Notes: generated by a model from the sequence alone, not told the origin. DNA of 64,000 bases from Nocardioides deserti (GCF_014266025.1 NZ_JACMYC010000016.1:1-64000), one strand, 5' to 3'; shown: positions 23,369 through 32,392, counted from the first letter of the stretch. Numbers and translations are program-made.

Positions 23369-25227
23369 GGGACGGACGGCCGGGTCGACGGCGCAGGGAC
23401 GAGGGTGGCGCGGTCGCGGTCATGGTCTCGGTGCTCGCTCTGGTGCTCATCGTGGTAGCGGCGCTGGCGGTGGACCTCGGCAATGCCTGGGCGCGGGGTC
23501 GCATCGTCCAGAAGCAGGCCGACGTCAGTGCGGTCGGCGCAGGGAGCCTGTTGCCGATGTCGATCTCAGACGCGCGCACGGACAACGAGCCGGAGGACGT
23601 GGCCGCCCGGGCTGCTGCGCTGCTCAACGGGAACACTGCCTCCGGACAGCCCGTCGTCGACGCTGACGACCTCCTCGACGGAGCGAGGGAGAACGGCGAG
23701 ATCGTCTTCCAGAACGCGAGTGGCGTGCCGTGCACGGACAACTGCGTGCGGATGGAGCTGGTCGCTCCCGCGGCCGAGGTCGACTTCGGTCTCGCCGGAG
23801 CCGTCGCCTCCGGAGTGGCCGTGTCTCGGAGCGCCACGGTCGAGGTCTTCTCCGAGCTGCCGCCGAAGGAGAAGGTGATCCCGCTCTGGGTGCCCTCCGG
23901 TTGCGGCTACGGGCCGATCGACGGCGACACCACGCAAGGAGGGAGCGCGACCGCCGCCACGACCTCGGCGACCTCTTCGCCCACCGCGTCGCCGACAGCC
24001 GGCTCGACGCAGCAGCCGAGTCCCACCGCGACGGCGTCAGCCGCTGCGGAGGCCATCACGCCGCGCGGTGACCACGTCCTGACCGGCCCAGCCATCATCT
24101 CGGTGCCGGCTGGGACGACGGCTCCCATCGAGGGCTACGCCATCGGGAACTTGGCGAACAACCTGCAGAAGGCGAGCATCCGGCTCGTCGCTCCCGACGG
24201 CTCTCGCTTCATCGACTACGCCACCTCCACCGACGTGCCGAAGCAGTCGATGACCGTGCCGACGTTCGACGTCGGCACGGAGGTCACGAGCACGCCGGGA
24301 GCGTGGCACGCCTACGCGATGGTCCAGGCGAACGGAAGCGGCAAGGCGCTGGTGTACAGCTCGACCGACCTCATCGTCGACGTCACGGGCACGCCGCCCC
24401 CGAGCGCCCCTGCGTCGACAGACACCGCACCGAGTGCCCAGACCACCGCGACCACGACGGCCGTGCCGGTGGGTTGCGCAGGGCAGGACCGAGGCAACTT
24501 CGGTCAGCTGGACAGTCCGCGCCAGGACGGCGGCGCAGGCAACAACAGCCGGTTGTCCTGGAACGCGGCCTTCGGTCTCGACCACGTGCTGATGCCCTTC
24601 GACACCACGGCGTACGAGCCGCAGAAGGAGTGCGCCCGAGCGAACGGCTCTGACCCGATCCCGGGGTCCCAGCTCGACGAGGTGTCGATGGACGGCAACA
24701 ACTGCATCAAGGGCGACACCGGTAACGACGGTCCGGGCCTGTACAAAGGCTTCATCGACGGCGTCGACAACCGGCCAGGACGCCTCGACGTGCGGCGCGG
24801 CGGCTCCAACTGCACGGGGGACACGCGGATCGTCGGCGGCCGGACGATCAACGACGATAGGCTGGACTGCTTCCTGCGTTCGGGCGCAACGCTGGACCAG
24901 ATCGCGCAAGCGACAGGTGTCGACGACTCGATGCTCGACGCCTCGGTCAAGGACTCCCCGAGGTTCGTGTGGCTGCCGATGGTCCTAGCGACGGATCGTG
25001 CCCAGAAGGGCTATCAGCCGATCATCGACTACGTCCCTGCTTTCCTGACCGACCAGACGCAGACCGCGGGTCCGACCGAGGACAACGGACTCCAGATCAA
25101 CGGGAACTCGTTGAAGGCGATCCGGTTCTTCGCCTTCAACAAGGCAGCGCTGCCCATCGGTGAGCGTGCGCCGTCGACGGACTACAGCTCGGCGCTGGCG
25201 CGTCCGATCGTGCGCCTGGTCGGCTGA
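23365..25227 (+). CDS. TadG-like protein with large extracellular domain (pair 2)
   Basis: A 620-residue protein: RRRDEGGAVAVMVSVLALVL opens the membrane helix and ALAVDLGNAWARG is the TadG-type VDxG block. After about 190 residues there is a Ser/Thr/Ala/Pro-rich stretch (SATSSPTASPTAG), then a beta-type segment, a second Thr/Pro-rich linker (TTATTTAVPVG) and a C-terminal domain of about 230 residues with eight or so Cys and Asn/Asp/Gly-rich loops. This looks like an exported, linker-separated multi-domain surface protein. GTG 23365 gives a GTGA overlap with GGAGG at 7 nt; GTG 23359 is possible. Confidence 0.75.
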   Translation: MRDGRPGRRRRDEGGAVAVMVSVLALVLIVVAALAVDLGNAWARGRIVQKQADVSAVGAGSLLPMSISDARTDNEPEDVAARAAALLNGNTASGQPVVDADDLLDGARENGEIVFQNASGVPCTDNCVRMELVAPAAEVDFGLAGAVASGVAVSRSATVEVFSELPPKEKVIPLWVPSGCGYGPIDGDTTQGGSATAATTSATSSPTASPTAGSTQQPSPTATASAAAEAITPRGDHVLTGPAIISVPAGTTAPIEGYAIGNLANNLQKASIRLVAPDGSRFIDYATSTDVPKQSMTVPTFDVGTEVTSTPGAWHAYAMVQANGSGKALVYSSTDLIVDVTGTPPPSAPASTDTAPSAQTTATTTAVPVGCAGQDRGNFGQLDSPRQDGGAGNNSRLSWNAAFGLDHVLMPFDTTAYEPQKECARANGSDPIPGSQLDEVSMDGNNCIKGDTGNDGPGLYKGFIDGVDNRPGRLDVRRGGSNCTGDTRIVGGRTINDDRLDCFLRSGATLDQIAQATGVDDSMLDASVKDSPRFVWLPMVLATDRAQKGYQPIIDYVPAFLTDQTQTAGPTEDNGLQINGNSLKAIRFFAFNKAALPIGERAPSTDYSSALARPIVRLVG

Positions 25228-25341
25228 TCGGCCCGCCAGTCGTCCACAGTCGTCATCGGCGAGCGGTGATCCACAGCGAGGAGTGCAGGAACCCCGCGCC
25301 GCTGCCGTCCAGGACACCCTCCTTGCGAGGAGGTCGAGGAC

Positions 25342-25710
25342 ATGACGACGACAGCAGCGCGGAACCACGCGGTGGGGCAGTACGGCGAGACGCTCGCCGC
25401 CCGGCACCTGGTGGCGGAGGGCATGGCCCTCCTGGACCGGAACTGGCGGTGCGAGCAGGGTGAGATCGACCTGGTGCTCAGGGACGGGCGCACGGTCGTG
25501 ATCTGCGAGGTGAAGACCCGCAGCGGCCGGATCGGCGGGACGCCGCACGAGGCGGTGACCGACATCAAGGTGGCGCGGCTGCGCCGGCTGGCGAACCGCT
25601 GGCTGGAGGAGCACGGCATCGCCCACCTGGAGTCGCGGGTGGACATGGTGTGCGTGCAGCTGCCGCGGCGCGGTGCTGCAGAGGTCGAGCACGTGCGGGG
25701 GATCGGCTGA
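25342..25710 (+). CDS. yraN: UPF0102 family protein YraN
   Basis: A 122-residue restriction-endonuclease-fold protein of unknown precise role, classically next to comM and dprA. Motifs: GQYGETLAARHLVAEG, then the nuclease-like GEIDLVL and CEVKTR, which provide the Asp/Glu-x-Lys set. AGGAGG precedes the ATG by 9 nt. Overlaps comM by one base (TGATG). Confidence 0.93.
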   Translation: MTTTAARNHAVGQYGETLAARHLVAEGMALLDRNWRCEQGEIDLVLRDGRTVVICEVKTRSGRIGGTPHEAVTDIKVARLRRLANRWLEEHGIAHLESRVDMVCVQLPRRGAAEVEHVRGIG

Positions 25711-27305
25711 TGGCGTTCGCGACCGCGCACACCGTCTCGCTCCAGGGAGCGGTGGGCCACCTGATCGAGGTCCAGGCCGACGTCTCGCCCGGCATCGTCG
25801 CGACGGTCGTCGTGGGCCGCCCGGACGTCTCCCTCAACGAGGCGCGCGACCGCTGCCGCATGGCGATCGCCAACAGCGACCTCGGGTGGCCGTCGAACAA
25901 GCGGGTCACGATCCTGCTCAGCCCGGCGGACCTGCACAAGACCGGCAGCCACTTCGACCTGGCGATGGCGATGGCCGTCCTGGGCGCGACCGGGAAGGTG
26001 CCCAAGGCGGCGCTGGCGGGCTGCCTGTTCGTCGGCGAGCTGACGCTGGCGGGTGGCCTGCGGTCGGTTTCCGGTGTGCTGCCGATGGTGCTGGCGGCGG
26101 CGCGACGTGGCATCACCGAGGTCTACGTGCCCGAGCCGCAGGCCGCCGAGGCGTGCATGGTGCCCGGCGTCTCGGTGTACGGCATGCGCTCGCTCGCCCA
26201 GGTCACGGCCCAGCTGGCGGGGGAGGAGGTCCCCGACGCGCCGCCCGTGGCCGAGCAGTCGGGCAGCCGGCTGCTCACCTGGCGCGGCGACGACCGGCTC
26301 GAGGACACCGACATGGTCGACGTCCTCGGCCTCGCCGACGCGCGGTACGCGCTCGAGGTGGCCGCAGCCGGAGCGCACCACCTCATGCTCACCGGGCCGA
26401 AAGGCGCCGGGAAGACGACCCTCGCCGAGCGCCTGCCCGGCCTGCTGCCGGACCTCGACGCAGAGGAGTCGCTCGAGCTCACCGCACTGCACTCACTCGC
26501 GGGGGTGCTCGACCCGGCGGCCGGCATGCTGACCCGACCGCCGTTCGCCGCGCCGCACCACGACGCCAGCAAGGCGAGCCTCATCGGCGGAGGGACCGGA
26601 CGGGTGCGCCCCGGCGAGATCAGCCGGGCGCACCACGGGGTGCTGTTCATGGACGAGTTCCCGCTGTTCCGCACCGACGTCATCGAGGCGCTGCGCCAAC
26701 CGCTGGAGAGCGGCGACGTGACGATCGCTCGCGGCGAGGAGTCCGCCACCTTCCCGGCGCGCGGCATCCTGGTCGTCGCCTGCAACCCGTGCCCCTGCGG
26801 CGAGTACTCACCCGTGGCCCGCGACAACCGCTGCACCTGCAGCGAGCGCACGCGGCGCGACTACCGCAGCCGGATCACCGGCCCCCTGAGCGACCGCATC
26901 GACATCACCCGTGAGGTGGTCCCGCTGCAGGCCGGCGGCATCGGCGCGGCCGTCAGCACCGGCCCGCCGGAGTCGTCGGCGGAGATCCGGGCGCGGGTGA
27001 CGGCCGCCCGTCGCAAGCAGACAGAGAGGTACGCCGGCTGCGGCTGGCGCCTGAACGGGCACGTGCCGGGACCCGCCCTGCGCGAGCTGTGGCCGCTGTC
27101 GGCGGCCGCCCAACGGGTGCTCGACGACAAGATCGGCAAGGGGCTGCTGACCCGGCGAGGCGCGGTCCGGGTCCACCGGCTCGCCTGGACCGTGGCCGAC
27201 CTCGCGGGGGCGGCCGGGCCGGGCGAGGTCGAGCTGTGCACCGCCCTGCGGCTGCGGACCGCCGAGCCGCTGATGCTGGCGGACCTGGAGAGGCGGGCCG
27301 GATGA
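25710..27305 (+). CDS. comM: Mg-chelatase-like AAA+ ATPase ComM/YifB
   Basis: 531-residue AAA+ protein; in Vibrio ComM is a branch-migration helicase for natural transformation. N-terminal Lon-like domain (VVVGRPDVSLNEARDRCRMA, split), central AAA+ with P-loop TGPKGAGKTTLAE (about residue 229), Walker B GVLFMDEF, and the NPCPCGEYS cysteine block with CTCSERTRRDYRSRI; C-terminal Mg_chelatase_C. Translationally coupled to yraN upstream and dprA downstream. Confidence 0.94.
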   Translation: MAFATAHTVSLQGAVGHLIEVQADVSPGIVATVVVGRPDVSLNEARDRCRMAIANSDLGWPSNKRVTILLSPADLHKTGSHFDLAMAMAVLGATGKVPKAALAGCLFVGELTLAGGLRSVSGVLPMVLAAARRGITEVYVPEPQAAEACMVPGVSVYGMRSLAQVTAQLAGEEVPDAPPVAEQSGSRLLTWRGDDRLEDTDMVDVLGLADARYALEVAAAGAHHLMLTGPKGAGKTTLAERLPGLLPDLDAEESLELTALHSLAGVLDPAAGMLTRPPFAAPHHDASKASLIGGGTGRVRPGEISRAHHGVLFMDEFPLFRTDVIEALRQPLESGDVTIARGEESATFPARGILVVACNPCPCGEYSPVARDNRCTCSERTRRDYRSRITGPLSDRIDITREVVPLQAGGIGAAVSTGPPESSAEIRARVTAARRKQTERYAGCGWRLNGHVPGPALRELWPLSAAAQRVLDDKIGKGLLTRRGAVRVHRLAWTVADLAGAAGPGEVELCTALRLRTAEPLMLADLERRAG

Positions 27306-28447
27306 CCAGTGCGGCGAGCGACGCGGACCGTCTCGCGCGGGTGGCACTCTCCCGGCTGGGGGAGCCGGGGGACCCCCGGTTCGCGGTCCACACCGCACAG
27401 ATGGGCGCACCGGCGTTCCACGACGCGCTCCTGCACGAGCGCGACCCCGGCAGCGGCGTCCTCACCGACGTGGCCACCCGGCTCGCAGCGATGCAGCCGG
27501 AGCGGGACCTCGAGCTCGCAGCACGCCTGGGCATCCGGTTCGTCGTGCCGGGGGACGCGGAGTGGCCCGAACAGCTCGACGGGCTGATGGAGGCGGGAGA
27601 GGTCCAGCGACGGGGCGGCCCGCCCCTCGGGCTGTGGGCGAAGGGACCGGTGCGGCTGGACCGGTTGGCCGGCTCCCTGGCAGTGGTCGGCTCGCGCTCC
27701 GCCACGACGTACGGCGGCGACCTGGCCGCCGCGATCGGTGCCGGAGTCGCCCGGGCCGGACTGCCGGTGGTCTCCGGCGCGGCGTTCGGCATCGACCAGG
27801 CCGCCCACCGGGGCGCGCTCGCCGTCGACGGGCTCACGGTCGCGGTGCTGGCCTGCGGCGTCGACCGTGCCTACCCGACCGCGCACCGCAGCCTGCTCGA
27901 CCACCTCGCCGGCCACGGCCTGGTGGTCTCCGAGCTGCCGCCCGGATCCGCTCCGACGCGGCTGCGGTTCCTCGCGCGGAACCGGCTGATCGCTGCCCTG
28001 ACCCGCGGCACGGTCGTCGTCGAGGCGGCGGTGCGCAGCGGCGCGCTGAGCACCGCCAACTGGGCCGGCCGGCTCAACCGGGCGGTGATGGGTGTCCCCG
28101 GCCCGGTCACCAGTGCGCAGTCGCAGGGCGTGCACGAGCTCGTGCGCACAGGTGCCGCGATGCTGGTGACCTCGCCCGAGGACGTGCTCGAGCTGGTGGG
28201 GGAGTCCGGTGCTCACCTGGTCGAAGAACCCCGGGGGCCGGAGCGGCAGCGCGATCGGCTGTCGTTGCGGCACCAGCAGGTGCTGGATGCGGTGCCGGTG
28301 GCGCGACCCGCACACGTCGACTCGATCTCGCGCAGCGCCGGCCTCAGCATCTCCGACACCGGGAACGCGCTGGTGCGGCTGCGGGCGGTCGGGCTGGTCG
28401 AGGCCGACGGGGACGGATGGCGGCTCGCCGCGCTGGCTCACCACTGA
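27302..28447 (+). CDS. dprA: DNA-processing protein DprA
   Basis: 381-residue Rossmann-fold protein that loads RecA on incoming single-stranded DNA. Motifs: VVGSRSATTYGGDLAAAI, SGAAFGIDQAAHRGAL, RFLARNRLIAALTRGTVVVEA (in part) and SGALSTANWA. A C-terminal winged-helix segment (VDSISRSAGLSISDTGNAL) closes it. ATG overlaps the comM stop. With yraN and comM it forms a compact three-gene unit. Confidence 0.95.
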   Translation: MTSAASDADRLARVALSRLGEPGDPRFAVHTAQMGAPAFHDALLHERDPGSGVLTDVATRLAAMQPERDLELAARLGIRFVVPGDAEWPEQLDGLMEAGEVQRRGGPPLGLWAKGPVRLDRLAGSLAVVGSRSATTYGGDLAAAIGAGVARAGLPVVSGAAFGIDQAAHRGALAVDGLTVAVLACGVDRAYPTAHRSLLDHLAGHGLVVSELPPGSAPTRLRFLARNRLIAALTRGTVVVEAAVRSGALSTANWAGRLNRAVMGVPGPVTSAQSQGVHELVRTGAAMLVTSPEDVLELVGESGAHLVEEPRGPERQRDRLSLRHQQVLDAVPVARPAHVDSISRSAGLSISDTGNALVRLRAVGLVEADGDGWRLAALAHH

Positions 28448-28463
28448 GGGCACGCAGTCTTCC

Positions 28464-28469
28464 TAGACT
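28464..28469 (+). promoter_or_regulatory. -10 TAGACT before xerC (leaderless)
   Basis: TAGACT ends 8 nt before the GTG of xerC; same hexamer and similar placement as at lepB. No clear -35. Confidence 0.35.
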
Positions 28470-28477
28470 CCTCGACC

Positions 28478-29428
28478 GTGGGAGCCGGGACGGAGCAGCG
28501 TGCGGAGCGCGCCGACCTGCCCGAGCCCATGGCCCGCGTGCTCGCCGACTACGAGCGCCACCTCGTCTCCGAGCGTGACCTCACCCCGCACACGGTCCGC
28601 GCCTACACGACCGACGTCGCCGGCCTGCTCGAGCACGCGGCGCGGCTCGGCCACACCGACGTCGCGGACCTCGACCTGCGCGCCCTGCGCAGCTGGCTGG
28701 CCAAGCAGCAGACCCTCGGCCGCTCCCGCACGACCGTGGCACGGCGGGCCACCGCGGCGCGGGTGTTCACCGCCTGGCTGCTGCGCACCGGACGCGCTGC
28801 GACCGACGCGGGCGCGAGCCTCGGCAGTCCGAAGGCGCACAAGTCGCTCCCCCCGGTGCTCCGCGCCGACGAGGCCGCCGACCTGGTGCGAGCGGCTGCC
28901 GAGCTCGCCGACGACGGCAGCCCGGCCGGCCTGCGGGACGTCGCGATGCTCGAGCTGCTCTACGCCACCGGCATCCGGGTCGGCGAGCTCGTCGGCCTCG
29001 ACGTCGACGACGTGGACCGGGAGCGCAACGTCGTCCGCGTCCTGGGCAAGGGGCGCAAGGAGCGCACCGTCCCGTTCGGCCGGCCCGCCGCGCGCGCCCT
29101 GGACTTCTGGGTCAAGCACGGCCGGCCGCACCTGGCCGTCGACGGCTCTGGCCCGGCGCTCTTCCTCGGCGTCCGAGGCGGGCGGATCGACCAGCGCGCG
29201 GTGCGCACGCTCGTGCACCGCCGGATCGCCGACGTCCCCGGCGCGCCCGACATCGGTCCGCACGGGCTGCGGCACACCGCCGCGACCCAACTCCTCGAGG
29301 GCGGCGCGGACCTCCGATCGGTGCAGGAGATCCTCGGCCACGCCTCGCTCGCGACCACCCAGCTCTACACGCACGTCACCACCGACCGGCTGCGTCGGGC
29401 TTACCAGCAGGCGCACCCCCGGGCCTGA
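28478..29428 (+). CDS. xerC: Tyrosine recombinase XerC
   Basis: 316-residue site-specific recombinase that resolves chromosome dimers at dif. SAM-like N-terminal domain to about 115, then the catalytic domain with all residues: Arg167 (GIRVGEL), Lys in GKGRKER (191-194), His262 and Arg265 (HGLRHT), His288 (LGHAS) and Tyr297 (TQLYTH). The chromosomal setting after dprA and before rpsB is the standard actinobacterial xerC locus, so this is not a phage integrase. Confidence 0.93.
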   Translation: MGAGTEQRAERADLPEPMARVLADYERHLVSERDLTPHTVRAYTTDVAGLLEHAARLGHTDVADLDLRALRSWLAKQQTLGRSRTTVARRATAARVFTAWLLRTGRAATDAGASLGSPKAHKSLPPVLRADEAADLVRAAAELADDGSPAGLRDVAMLELLYATGIRVGELVGLDVDDVDRERNVVRVLGKGRKERTVPFGRPAARALDFWVKHGRPHLAVDGSGPALFLGVRGGRIDQRAVRTLVHRRIADVPGAPDIGPHGLRHTAATQLLEGGADLRSVQEILGHASLATTQLYTHVTTDRLRRAYQQAHPRA

Positions 29429-29527
29429 TCTCCACAGGCTGGTCTCCACAGGCCGGCGGCGGGTGCCGGACTATCCCGCTCGACGGCAGGAGACCCACCA
29501 ACCGTCCAGACGAGGCGGCGCTGGGGG

Positions 29528-30106
29528 TCAGCGGGGAGCGGGGACGCCGGTGACGAGGGGCCGCCAGCCGGCGTACGGGCGGGGGAGCGGCGCGGCGCGA
29601 CCGACGACGGCCGGCTCGTCCCGCCACAGCGGCAGGAGCCGAACCGGTCCGGCTCCGACCAGGTCGAGCGGGTCGAGGTAGGTCTCGCCCTCGAGCCAGC
29701 CCCAGTGCAGGCACGCGCGCGGGAAGCAGTGCGACCCGGACAGCTCGAGCGACCCGACGACGTCGCCGGCGGCCACGGTGGTGCCGACCGGCACGCTGCC
29801 CGCGACCGGCTGGTACGTCGTCCGGGTCGCGCCGTGCGAGACGACGACGACCCCGCGACCGGCCAGCGTCCCGGACCACGTCACCTCGCCGGCCAGGGCG
29901 GCCCGCACCGGCTGGCCCGGCGACCCGAGCAGGTCGACGCCGCGGTGCCCGGCGGCGTAGGGAGTCTCGGGCGGGTCGAAGTGCTCGACCACCGCCGGCT
30001 CGGGACGCAGCGGCCACTCGCCGACGGGGTCGGTGTCCGCGACGGGCGCGGCGGCCGAACCGGGTGGCAGCAGCGTGGCCAGGAGGGCGAGCGTCGCGAG
30101 GTGCAT
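29528..30106 (-). CDS. Secreted M23-family peptidase-like protein
   Basis: 192-residue protein with a signal peptide (LATLALLATLLPPGSAAA). The LytM/M23 beta-fold is recognisable: HRGVDLLGSPGQPVRAAL supplies the HxxxD zinc ligands, then GEVTWSGTLAGRGVVVVSHG, and ACLHWGWLEGETYLDPLDL the last His ligand. The usual HxH is CxH here: the first, catalytic-base His is Cys. I recall the CLHWG form from other actinobacterial M23 proteins (Rv2891-like). Likely peptidoglycan-directed, activity uncertain. Convergent with xerC; the 99-bp gap has a repeated TCTCCACAGGC but no clean terminator. Confidence 0.82.
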   Translation of the reverse strand: MHLATLALLATLLPPGSAAAPVADTDPVGEWPLRPEPAVVEHFDPPETPYAAGHRGVDLLGSPGQPVRAALAGEVTWSGTLAGRGVVVVSHGATRTTYQPVAGSVPVGTTVAAGDVVGSLELSGSHCFPRACLHWGWLEGETYLDPLDLVGAGPVRLLPLWRDEPAVVGRAAPLPRPYAGWRPLVTGVPAPR

Positions 30107-30510
30107 GGACCTACGGTGCGACGGCCCGGTGCCGTCCGTGACCCCGGCGGTCGGGTCCTGTGCACAGGCACGCGCGAGAGCCGCCTTGGGGACGGTCGCC
30201 GGCCCGGCAGCGGCGATTGGCGGGGGACCGGGCGGACGCCGTAGGCTGGCAGGGCAGTCCGCACGTCACCACGCGTACTGACTTCGCACGTCGGCAGACC
30301 GCGGCGGCCCTCCTCTCCAGGAAAGCCGACCACCCGCGGGCGACGACCCTCGGTCCCAGCGAGAGCCGGGTCGGGTCGCGCGCCGGCGTCAGGGCGACCG
30401 GCACCCGTCGGCTCGCGGCAACTGAAAACGACCGGAGCGCGTCACCGGTCCGCCCTCGTTCGCAAGGGCGGGCACACGGCGGCGGCTCCACACACAGGAG
30501 AAAACACACC
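30107..30510 (+). other. 404-bp rpsB upstream region and leader
   Basis: No gene seen. Contains the rpsB promoter (30217-30247) and a leader of about 260 nt. Near its end CCGCCCT (30450-30456) pairs with AGGGCGG (30465-30471), placed about 40 nt before the start codon and just upstream of the AGGAG site (30497-30501), which could contribute to S2 autoregulation. Confidence 0.5.
30217..30247 (+). promoter_or_regulatory. rpsB promoter (-35 TTGGCG, -10 TAGGCT)
   Basis: TTGGCG (30217-30222), 19-bp spacer, TAGGCT (30242-30247). The only good match in the gap between the M23 gene and rpsB. Confidence 0.5.
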
Positions 30511-31461
30511 ATGGCAGTCGTGACCATGCGCCAGCTCCTCGAGAGCGGCGTTCACTTCGGGCACCAGACCCGTCGCTGGAACCCGAAGATGAAGCGCTTC
30601 ATCATGACCGAGCGCAACGGCATCTACATCATCGACCTGCAGCAGTCGCTGGCCTACATCGACCGCTCCTACGCCTTCATCAAGGAGACGGTGGCCAAGG
30701 GCGGGACGATCATGTTCGTCGGCACCAAGAAGCAGGCGCAGGAGGCGATCGCCGAGCAGGCGACCCGCGTCGGCATGCCCTACGTCAACCAGCGCTGGCT
30801 GGGCGGCATGCTCACCAACTTCCAGACCGTGCACCAGCGGATCAACCGTCTGAAGGAGCTCGACGAGCTCGACTTCGACAACGTCGCCGCCTCGGGCCGC
30901 ACCAAGAAGGAGCTCCTCCAGATGCGTCGCGAGCGCGACAAGCTGGAGAAGACCCTCGGCGGCATCCGCGAGATGGGTCGCACCCCGTCCGCCGTCTGGA
31001 TCGTCGACACCAAGAAGGAGCACCTCGCCGTCGAGGAGGCTCGCAAGCTCCGGATCCCGATCATCGGCATCCTGGACACCAACTGCGACCCCGACGAGGT
31101 CGACTTCCCGATCCCGGGCAACGACGACGCGATCCGCGCCGTCGGCCTGCTGACCCGCGTGGTCGCCGACGCCGTCGCCGAGGGCCTCATCGCCCGCTCC
31201 GGTGGCAAGGCCGCTGCCGAGGGCACGACCGCTGCCGCCGAGCCGCTGGCCGAGTGGGAGCGCGAGCTCCTGGGTGGCGAGGCCGAGCAGGCCGCCGTCG
31301 AGGCGACCGGTGGCGACGCCGCCGCGACCGAGGCCCCGGCCTCCGAGGCGACCGGCGCGTCGTCCGAGGGCGCTGCCTCCGACGAGGCCGCTGCCGCCGC
31401 GACCGACGAGCCCGCCGCCGAGCAGGCCACCGAGCCGGCCGCCGAGCAGCCCCAGGCCTGA
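30511..31461 (+). CDS. rpsB: 30S ribosomal protein S2
   Basis: S2 core (residues 1-245: LLESGVHFGHQTRRWNPKMK in part, TNFQTVHQRI, PSAVWIVDTKKEHLAVEEAR in part, PIPGNDDAIRAV) followed by an acidic Ala/Glu/Thr-rich tail of about 65 residues, giving 316 aa. Such a tail is common in high-GC Gram-positives. ATG 30511 with AGGAG 9 nt upstream; the longer frame is the untranslated leader. First gene of rpsB-tsf. Confidence 0.97.
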   Translation: MAVVTMRQLLESGVHFGHQTRRWNPKMKRFIMTERNGIYIIDLQQSLAYIDRSYAFIKETVAKGGTIMFVGTKKQAQEAIAEQATRVGMPYVNQRWLGGMLTNFQTVHQRINRLKELDELDFDNVAASGRTKKELLQMRRERDKLEKTLGGIREMGRTPSAVWIVDTKKEHLAVEEARKLRIPIIGILDTNCDPDEVDFPIPGNDDAIRAVGLLTRVVADAVAEGLIARSGGKAAAEGTTAAAEPLAEWERELLGGEAEQAAVEATGGDAAATEAPASEATGASSEGAASDEAAAAATDEPAAEQATEPAAEQPQA

Positions 31462-31472
31462 CCCTCCGCTGA

Positions 31473-31511
31473 CCGCGGCGCCGCACGTACGACGTACGCG
31501 CGGCGCCGCGG
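31473..31511 (+). terminator. Hairpin between rpsB and tsf
   Basis: 18-bp stem with one mismatch (arms 31473-31490 and 31494-31511), 3-nt loop, starting 11 nt after the rpsB stop. Probably attenuates rpsB transcription into tsf, setting their ratio. Confidence 0.65.
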
Positions 31512-31579
31512 CGGTGGTACGGCGGGCGTGAGCCCGCCCCAGTCTCCTCCGATTCCTGCGACCCAGACGGGACAACACC

Positions 31580-32392
31580 ATGGCGAACATCTCCGCCGCC
31601 GACGTCAAGAAGCTCCGCGAGCTCACCGGCGCCGGCATGATGGACTGCAAGAAGGCCCTGACCGAGGCCGACGGCGACTTCGACAAGGCCGTCGAGATCC
31701 TCCGCGTGAAGGGTGCCGCGAAGGCCGAGGCCCGCGGCGCCGAGCGTGAGGCCACCGCCGGCCTCGTCGCCACCTCCGGCGGCGCGCTCGTCGAGCTGCG
31801 CTGCGAGACCGACTTCGTGGCCAAGGGTGACGAGTTCGTCGCCACCGCCCAGAAGATCGCCGACGCGGCCGCCGAGGCCAAGGCCGGCGACGCGGAGGCC
31901 CTCAAGGCCGTCCAGCTCGGCGACAAGACCGTCGGCGACGTCGTCGGCGACCTCGCCGTCTCCATCGGCGAGAAGATCGAGCTCGGCCAGGTGGCGTACT
32001 TCGACGGCTCGACGGTCGTCTACATGCACAAGCGTGCCGCCGACCTGCCCCCCGCCGTCGGGGTGCTCGTCGAGTTCGAGGGCGACGAGGAGGCCGCTCG
32101 CGGCGCCGCGATGCAGATCGCCGCGATGCGCCCGCAGTACCTCACCCGCGAGGAGGTCCCCTCGGACGTCGTCGACCACGAGCGCAGCATCGCCGAGCAG
32201 AAGTCGCGCGAGGAGGGCAAGCCCGAGCAGGCGATCGCCAAGATCACCGAGGGTCGCCTCAACGGCTTCTTCAAGGAGGTCGTCCTCCTCGAGCAGGCGT
32301 CGGTGACCGAGAACAAGAAGTCGGTCAAGGCCGTCCTCGACGAGGCCGGCACCACCCTCAAGCGCTTCGCCCGTTTCGAGGTCGGCGCCTGA
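31580..32392 (+). CDS. tsf: Translation elongation factor Ts
   Basis: Nucleotide-exchange factor for EF-Tu, 270 aa. ISAADVKKLRELTGAGMMDC is the N-terminal UBA-like segment, LRCETDFVAKGDEF the core contact with EF-Tu, and VEFEGDEEAARGAAMQIAAM in the second half. Ordinary length for an actinobacterium. Follows rpsB by 118 nt that include a strong hairpin. Confidence 0.97.
   Translation: MANISAADVKKLRELTGAGMMDCKKALTEADGDFDKAVEILRVKGAAKAEARGAEREATAGLVATSGGALVELRCETDFVAKGDEFVATAQKIADAAAEAKAGDAEALKAVQLGDKTVGDVVGDLAVSIGEKIELGQVAYFDGSTVVYMHKRAADLPPAVGVLVEFEGDEEAARGAAMQIAAMRPQYLTREEVPSDVVDHERSIAEQKSREEGKPEQAIAKITEGRLNGFFKEVVLLEQASVTENKKSVKAVLDEAGTTLKRFARFEVGA

Noticed and set aside
28478..29428. Tyrosine recombinase as evidence of a prophage or integrative element.
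   Set aside because: It is the housekeeping xerC in its conserved position; no att repeats or phage genes are nearby.
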